Below are positions 6,722-10,930 of a stretch of DNA of 10,930 nt, in pieces. The position numbers and the translations under genes were made by a program. Position 1 is the first letter of the stretch; every line of letters begins with the position of its first letter. Below the pieces are notes generated by a model that saw nothing but the letters and a program-made list of their open reading frames with translations, was not told where the DNA came from and ran no database searches. Source of the DNA: Clostridiales bacterium (GTDB taxonomy: Bacteria; Bacillota; Clostridia; Christensenellales; CAG-314); assembly GCA_003537755.1 (NCBI GenBank), contig DPQS01000004.1:123916-134845 (forward strand), given 5' to 3'.

Positions 6722-7996
6722 ATGGAACAAACAAACAAGGTGCTTACCGTAAGTATTTTGGGATGTGGCAGCAGAGGATTTCGTACATATGGCAGGTTGA
6801 TGCACCAATTGTCGGCTAAGTTCAGGATAGTGGCTTTGTGCGACACCGACGCCGACGTATTGGCTCTTGCTGCTAAGGAATTAGGCGTAGAACAACAAAA
6901 CTGCTTTACAAACGATGCCGAGTTTTTCGCCGAACGTCGTAGCGACGTGCTGGTGATTGCAACGCTGGATAAACAACACTACGACAACACAATGCACGCA
7001 ATGGCACTGGGTTACGATATATTGCTGGAAAAACCCATTACGGACAACAAGCAGGAGTGCGAAAACTTGCTTGCCGCACAGCAGAAGTACGGCAACAAGG
7101 TTGTTGTTTGTCACGTGTTGCGCTACGCAAAAGGCTTTGTCAAGGTTAAGGAGTTGTTGGACGAAGGCGCAATAGGAACGCTTGTAAACATACAAGCATT
7201 AGAACAAGTGGCATATTGGCATATGGCGCACTCGTATGTTCGCGGTAACTGGCGACGCGCCGAAGATACGACGCCAATGATACTTGCCAAATGTTGTCAC
7301 GACCTGGATTTGTTGCAATACTACGCCGCAAGCAAGGCAACGAGCGTTTCCTCGATAGGGGAGCTGACTTACTTCAAAAAAGAGTGCGCCCCCGAAGGCA
7401 GTGCGGAACGTTGCATGGATTGCAAATACAAGGACAGTTGTCCGTACAGCGCAAAACGTATCTACATCGACAATTACGTGGCGCAGGGTTGTCCTGCCGA
7501 CATCTGGCCGCAAAACGTGGTGGTTACCGACACTCCGCTGTCGGTGGACAAATTGCAACATGCACTTTCTGCCGGCAGTCCTTACGGCAGGTGCGTGTTC
7601 CGTTGTGACAACGACGTCGTATCTCATCAAACGACAAACATTCTGTTCGACAACGGCGTTACGGCAAACCTTACCATGATGGCTTTTACTAAGTGTGGCG
7701 GCCGTATTTACAAGTTCTTCGGCACAAACGGCGAGCTTGTATTGGACGAAGAGAAGGAACATATTCTGCTTACCCCGTTCGGCGAAAAAACGCAGGTTAT
7801 AAACCTCGGCGATCTGACGGAAGCAGGAATGTCGCACGGTGGCGGCGACAGCATGCTTATTGCCGACCTGTACGACATGATTATGGGCAAGTGCTCGCAA
7901 ACTACAGGTCTGGCTTCGTCGATAGAAAGCCACCTGATGGGCATTGCCGCGGAAACTTCCCGCCTTGAATGCGGAAAAAATGTGCTTGTACACTGA
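6722..7996 (+). CDS. Gfo/Idh/MocA-family NAD(P)-dependent oxidoreductase with a four-cysteine segment
   Basis: 424 residues from ATG 6722, with AAGGAG at 6708-6713; the open frame reaches further upstream but crosses the terminator hairpin and lacks homology-like sequence. The family oxidises or reduces sugars, inositols and related alcohols. The N-terminal Rossmann fold carries GCGSRG (14-19) with D41 after the second strand, and EKPI (103-106), whose lysine is the usual catalytic residue. KCCHDLD (190-196) carries the conserved histidine-aspartate pair of the active site. A segment with Cys222, Cys231, Cys234 and Cys240 (C-x8-C-x2-C-x5-C, ending CPYSA) may bind a metal or be structural; I recall similar segments in other members. 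No signal peptide, so cytoplasmic. It sits between the importer and the GH31 gene and probably modifies a sugar of the same pathway. Substrate unknown. Confidence 0.9.
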   Translation: MEQTNKVLTVSILGCGSRGFRTYGRLMHQLSAKFRIVALCDTDADVLALAAKELGVEQQNCFTNDAEFFAERRSDVLVIATLDKQHYDNTMHAMALGYDILLEKPITDNKQECENLLAAQQKYGNKVVVCHVLRYAKGFVKVKELLDEGAIGTLVNIQALEQVAYWHMAHSYVRGNWRRAEDTTPMILAKCCHDLDLLQYYAASKATSVSSIGELTYFKKECAPEGSAERCMDCKYKDSCPYSAKRIYIDNYVAQGCPADIWPQNVVVTDTPLSVDKLQHALSAGSPYGRCVFRCDNDVVSHQTTNILFDNGVTANLTMMAFTKCGGRIYKFFGTNGELVLDEEKEHILLTPFGEKTQVINLGDLTEAGMSHGGGDSMLIADLYDMIMGKCSQTTGLASSIESHLMGIAAETSRLECGKNVLVH

Positions 7997-8127
7997 TTTT
8001 ACATACATGACGGATAATGCAGCAAAATTGTTTTGAAACGGTTCTTTCGACATTGCTTTTGTGTTAGGGAAGAGGTTATTTCATAAAGCAAAAGACTTGA
8101 CGAACAGAAAAACAAATGGAGAAAAAA
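7997..8127. other. Gene-free spacer before the GH31 gene
   Basis: 131 bases with no convincing promoter or terminator. An inverted repeat TTGCTTT (8053-8059) / AAAGCAA (8085-8091) and a weak LacI-type half-palindrome around GAAACGGTTC (8035-8044) are present but are not strong enough to call. A GATAAT (8013-8018) has no matching -35 at normal distance. The GH31 gene may be read from the promoter of the gene before it. Confidence 0.4.
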
Positions 8128-10671
8128 ATGAAACAATATATTCAAAACAACATCAGAATACAGTTTTTGAGCCAAGATGTCGTTCGTCTTGAAGTCGGGA
8201 AAAAAGGTGTTTTTTGCGACAAGGATACATTACTTGTCGCAAACAAAAGTGCATTTGACGGTGTGGATGTCAATGTCGTTACCAAGTCTGACGGTACATA
8301 TGTGGAATGTGGCGATGTGGCGGTTTTTGTGCCGAGCGACGCCGGAAGTCTTGTCGGCGTTAAGGTGTTTGTTGGCGGAAAAATTGCATACGTATACAAA
8401 TTTCTGCGTAACAGCGGCGAACTTCCCGCGCTTGACAAAACTCCCGAAGTGTTTCCTGTTGCCGACAACCCGCGCGTGGTGTTGCCTGACGGAGGTTACC
8501 GACCCAACGGACAAAGTAACAACGGCTATGTTATCGACGACAACGCTTGCGACGTGTACTTGCTTGTGTGTCGTGGCAATGCGGCAAAGCTGCGTAGGTT
8601 GTATGTAGAGTTGACAGGGCGTCCCGAACTTGTTCGCCTTGCTACGCTTGGCAGTTGGAATAGCCGCTACTATAAGTACAATCAACAGCAAGCCGAACAA
8701 ATGATACTCGATTACGAGGCGCACGATATACCTTTGGACAACATTGTTATCGACACCGACTGGCGCAAGGCAAGTGATCGCGGCATCGGATACGAGGTAG
8801 ATGAGGTGTTGTTTCCGAACATGTCGGGCTACTTCCGTTTTGCGCACGAGCATGGCGTTGACGTGATGTTTAACGACCATCCGGAACCGCAACAAGGTTG
8901 TACAAGCTGCATTGATCCCAAGGAAGTGGAGTATCGTGTCATGCACCTTGCCGAGCACCTGGAAAACGGCCTCGACACTTGGTGGTACGACCGCAACTGG
9001 CACACCAAGCTTATTTCGCCCGTAAAGGGTATTGCTCCCGAAACGTGGGGTATGCACATTTTCAGTGACGTTACCAGGTATGTTCGGCAACGCCAGGCAA
9101 AAAACGATGTTGTCTACCGTCGCGCGGACATAATGGCAAACGTCGACAACATAAACAACGGTTTGTACGTCGGTATCGGCAACAGCGCAAGTCACCGCTA
9201 TTCCATACAGTGGACAGGCGACATAGGAACGTCCGATCAGGACATCTTGGAAGAGGTCACAGACATGATAAGGTGTGGCGACAATTGCTTGCCTTACGTA
9301 CATCCCGATTGTGGCGGTAACAACGGCAATCCTGACAAGGACACTTACCTGCGTTGGATGAAGTTCGGCGCACTGTCTACCGTGCTTCGTCCTCACTGCA
9401 CCATCTGCGTAAAACGTTTCCGTGAGCCATGGGCATACGACGACAAAGCGGTGGAAGATATCGTGCGCGATTACATCAACCTGCGTTACCGTCTGTTGCC
9501 GCTGTTGTACACCGAAGCATACAAGTCCTATCGTGACGGTAGTCCGATTTGTCGCGGACTTGGCTGGAACTACCCCAATGACAAGAAGGCACTTGCCTGC
9601 AAAACGCAATATATGATTGGTGCCAATCTTCTTGTCGCTCCCGTGTTTGGCGGCGAGTTGAACAATGTGCCGCAAAGTTTCTACGCTACACCGGTTGACG
9701 TTACCTATTACAACGGCAGAGAGCTCAAAGGCGAACCTATCGCCAAGGCGCGGTACGCCGCTGTCAATATGTATTGCAACCATACTTCACCCGAATCGGG
9801 CGTCCCCGTGTATGACTACTCGGCCAGGTGGGAAACTACCCTTTGCCCCAAGAAAGACATTGCCCTGATTGTTGAGGCAGATGACGGTGTGCGCGTGTGG
9901 ATTGACGGTAAACTGTGCTTTGACGATTGGGCGTGTCATGGGGCAATAAAGAGCGACGTGTGCAAACTGACGGCAAACACAATGTACAAAGTGCGGATAG
10001 AGTACTTTCAGGGTGGAGGCGAGGCGGCGTGCGCATTGCACTACACCGAGCAATCCGATGGGGATAATAAACCCGTATATCTGCCCGAAGGCCGTTGGAT
10101 AAACCTGTTTACGGGGAAAACGTATGACGGAAAAAAGACGATTCGTGTCAAGGTCGATGATGTAAAGCAACTGCCGGTGTTTGTCCGTATGGGAGGTGCA
10201 ATATTCACGGCGCGCAACGCACACAATACAAAGGTGCAGAAGTGGGATAAGCTGACCGTGGACGTATTCCCGAGCAAAAATGCCTCCGACAGCGGTTTTG
10301 TGTACGAGGACGACCGCAACACGACGGCGTACAAAATCGGCGAATTCCGCACGACGGAATACGCGCTCGGCTACGACGACAAACAAAACAAAATCGTGCT
10401 TACGCTCGGCGCGTCAAAGGGCGAATTTAATGGTAAGTACGCATGCAAAACTCGCAAAATAAAGGTGAAGTACCACCTGCTTGGAGACTGTGCCGACGTA
10501 AAGGAAGTGCTTGTCAACGGCGCACCCGTCAAGGCAATGCTTCGCAGTCGCAAGAAGAGCGAATTCCCGCTGTCCGACAGCAACCATGCCGCCGACAGCC
10601 GCTTGCTGACGTTAGAGTTTGTTGCAGACGTCAACGACGAACAGACTGTGGAATTTGTACTGAATAAGTAA
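8128..10671 (+). CDS. Glycoside hydrolase family 31 enzyme with PA14-like insertion, cytoplasmic
   Basis: 847 residues from ATG 8128. The ATG at 8116 adds four residues, but its GGAG (8118-8121) is correctly spaced as the ribosome binding site for 8128, while 8116 itself has none. GH31 enzymes mostly cleave alpha-linked sugars with retention. Domains: N-terminal beta-sandwich (about 1-165); (beta/alpha)8 barrel (about 170-505) with NIVIDTDW, MFNDHPEP, GLDTWWYDRNW (Asp288, predicted nucleophile), IQWTGDI (Asp365, predicted acid/base) and LPYVHPDCGG; an inserted PA14-like domain (about 531-641; ADDGVRVWIDGKLCFDDW); then the C-terminal sandwich beginning VYLPEGRWINLFTGKTY. The barrel lacks the W-x-D-M-N-E motif of classic alpha-glucosidases and the K-T-D-F-G-E of alpha-xylosidases; the bases after Asp288 encode R-N-W. 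No signal peptide, so it should act on imported substrate. Specificity is open: alpha-glucosidase, alpha-galactosidase and alpha-N-acetylgalactosaminidase are all possible. Confidence 0.92.
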   Translation: MKQYIQNNIRIQFLSQDVVRLEVGKKGVFCDKDTLLVANKSAFDGVDVNVVTKSDGTYVECGDVAVFVPSDAGSLVGVKVFVGGKIAYVYKFLRNSGELPALDKTPEVFPVADNPRVVLPDGGYRPNGQSNNGYVIDDNACDVYLLVCRGNAAKLRRLYVELTGRPELVRLATLGSWNSRYYKYNQQQAEQMILDYEAHDIPLDNIVIDTDWRKASDRGIGYEVDEVLFPNMSGYFRFAHEHGVDVMFNDHPEPQQGCTSCIDPKEVEYRVMHLAEHLENGLDTWWYDRNWHTKLISPVKGIAPETWGMHIFSDVTRYVRQRQAKNDVVYRRADIMANVDNINNGLYVGIGNSASHRYSIQWTGDIGTSDQDILEEVTDMIRCGDNCLPYVHPDCGGNNGNPDKDTYLRWMKFGALSTVLRPHCTICVKRFREPWAYDDKAVEDIVRDYINLRYRLLPLLYTEAYKSYRDGSPICRGLGWNYPNDKKALACKTQYMIGANLLVAPVFGGELNNVPQSFYATPVDVTYYNGRELKGEPIAKARYAAVNMYCNHTSPESGVPVYDYSARWETTLCPKKDIALIVEADDGVRVWIDGKLCFDDWACHGAIKSDVCKLTANTMYKVRIEYFQGGGEAACALHYTEQSDGDNKPVYLPEGRWINLFTGKTYDGKKTIRVKVDDVKQLPVFVRMGGAIFTARNAHNTKVQKWDKLTVDVFPSKNASDSGFVYEDDRNTTAYKIGEFRTTEYALGYDDKQNKIVLTLGASKGEFNGKYACKTRKIKVKYHLLGDCADVKEVLVNGAPVKAMLRSRKKSEFPLSDSNHAADSRLLTLEFVADVNDEQTVEFVLNK

Positions 10672-10686
10672 ACGCAAACAGCGTTT
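10670..10686 (+). repeat. Short hairpin overlapping the GH31 stop
   Basis: AAACGC (10670-10675) pairs with GCGTTT (10681-10686) around AAACA, beginning within the TAA stop codon. The right arm ends in TTT then CTG. It may be a weak terminator or a 3'-end stabiliser; the stem is only 6 bp. Confidence 0.3.
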
Positions 10687-10742
10687 CTGCACGGAAACTT
10701 AACGTTGACGTTTAATTGTCGGAAACATAATTTGAAATATAT

Positions 10743-10776
10743 TTTTACACCACCTGATTTGTTTGGTGGCGTAAAA
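10743..10776. repeat. 12-bp inverted repeat after GH31
   Basis: TTTTACACCACC (10743-10754) and GGTGGCGTAAAA (10765-10776) pair at 11 of 12 positions with a 10-base loop. The A/T ends and GC-rich core resemble a terminator that would work on either strand, with the T-run supplied by the stem arms rather than a tail. It lies 72 bases after the GH31 stop and may end that transcript. Confidence 0.45.
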
Positions 10777-10830
10777 GCATTATGTACCGTTCGAGCCAAG
10801 GGGCTTTTGCCGAGGAACAGAACGAAGGGT

Positions 10831-10879
10831 TAATTTAGCCATCACAAATAATTTTTGCGAGTGTGACGGCGGCTAATTA
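10831..10879. repeat. Imperfect inverted repeat
   Basis: TTAGCC (10835-10840) pairs with GGCTAA (10871-10876), extended after one bulged base by TAA/TTA (10831-10833 with 10877-10879), with TCAC/GTGA (10842-10845 with 10863-10866) possible inside. Weak evidence for an RNA stem. Confidence 0.25.
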
Positions 10880-10885
10880 TGCGTT

Positions 10886-10926
10886 AAACGACACTCACTG
10901 TACGTCCAGTACAGTTTCGGTCGTTT
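10886..10926. repeat. Two-part inverted repeat, candidate operator or RNA stem
   Basis: AAACGAC (10886-10892) pairs with GTCGTTT (10920-10926) and ACTGTAC (10897-10903) with GTACAGT (10909-10915), separated by symmetric 4-base mismatched stretches and a 5-base centre. The inner part resembles the perfect palindrome at 6500-6513, sharing ACTGTACGT. It may be an operator for a gene to the right of the window. Confidence 0.45.
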
Positions 10927-10930
10927 GCCT

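Larger units (their letters stand above)
10687..10930. other. Gene-free tail with several inverted repeats
   Basis: No coding frame is convincing in this stretch. It contains three inverted repeats described separately (10743-10776, 10831-10879, 10886-10926). Promoter-like pairs exist but are imperfect: TTGACG (10705-10710) with CATAAT (10726-10731) at 15 bp, and TTGTCG (10716-10721) with TATATT (10738-10743) at 16 bp. Either would point rightward to a gene beyond the window, for which this stretch would be a structured leader. Confidence 0.35.

Noticed and set aside
6550..6819. Open frames beginning in the oxidoreductase leader (6550 and 6566)
   Set aside because: They pass through the terminator hairpin; the family homology begins only after ATG 6722, which has a good AAGGAG site. 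I see no well-supported leader peptide.
8033..8046. cre-like or LacI-type operator around GAAACGGTTC before GH31
   Set aside because: Only about 4 of 7 symmetric positions match and the cre consensus spacing is off by one base.
8230..9783. A 517-codon open frame on the - strand inside GH31
   Set aside because: Antisense to conserved GH31 motifs, no ribosome binding site of note, no recognisable domain; a by-product of codon use.
8128..10671. Xyloglucan-specific alpha-xylosidase, by analogy with PA14-bearing GH31 enzymes and the GH3 partner
   Set aside because: The nucleophile segment lacks the K-T-D-F-G-E pattern expected of alpha-xylosidases, so the substrate is left open.
10794..10806. 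Terminator-like AGCC-AAGG-GGCTTTT
   Set aside because: The stem is only 4-5 bp with a 4-base loop; too weak to call.

Overview
The window reads as one carbohydrate-utilisation locus from a Gram-positive bacterium, probably an uncultured gut-type clostridial (Bacillota) lineage. The taxonomic call is inference. It rests on the sugar-binding lipoprotein with a CUT1-type permease pair and no ATPase gene, AGGAG-type ribosome binding sites, the standard stop-code usage, and the protein style; no marker gene is present. Base composition is moderate and looks uniform. All seven genes are on the + strand. I see no mobile element, CRISPR array, tRNA or rRNA.

Layout: (1) 2-454, the 3' end of a gene for a probably secreted beta-sandwich protein, cut by the window edge. 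(2) 455-703, a gene-free stretch with a GC-rich stem-loop and a long imperfect inverted repeat. (3) 704-2668, a cytoplasmic GH3 glycosidase. (4) 2776-6489, an ABC sugar importer: lipoprotein binding protein (2776-4626), first permease (4623-5570, ATGA overlap) and second permease (5572-6489). (5) 6490-6721, a leader with two adjacent palindromes, a promoter-like pair and a strong intrinsic-terminator hairpin. (6) 6722-7996, a Gfo/Idh/MocA-type NAD(P)-dependent oxidoreductase with a four-cysteine segment. (7) 8128-10671, a cytoplasmic GH31 alpha-glycosidase with a PA14-like insertion. (8) 10672-10930, a gene-free tail with several inverted repeats.

How the genes fit together (inference): the binding protein captures an oligosaccharide or glycoside and the two permeases import it, powered by an ATPase encoded elsewhere, as is common for CUT1 systems that share an MsmX-like subunit. 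The GH3 (usually beta-linkages) and GH31 (usually alpha-linkages) enzymes lack signal peptides and would cut the substrate in the cytoplasm. The oxidoreductase would act on a released sugar or on the intact glycoside. The substrate cannot be read from the sequence.

The locus type is familiar. The parts most worth a second look are the noncoding structures (578-666, 2697-2762, 6500-6657, 10743-10926) and the GH31 enzyme, whose nucleophile segment WWYDRNW differs from the textbook family motifs. I found no clear case for a wholly new system.
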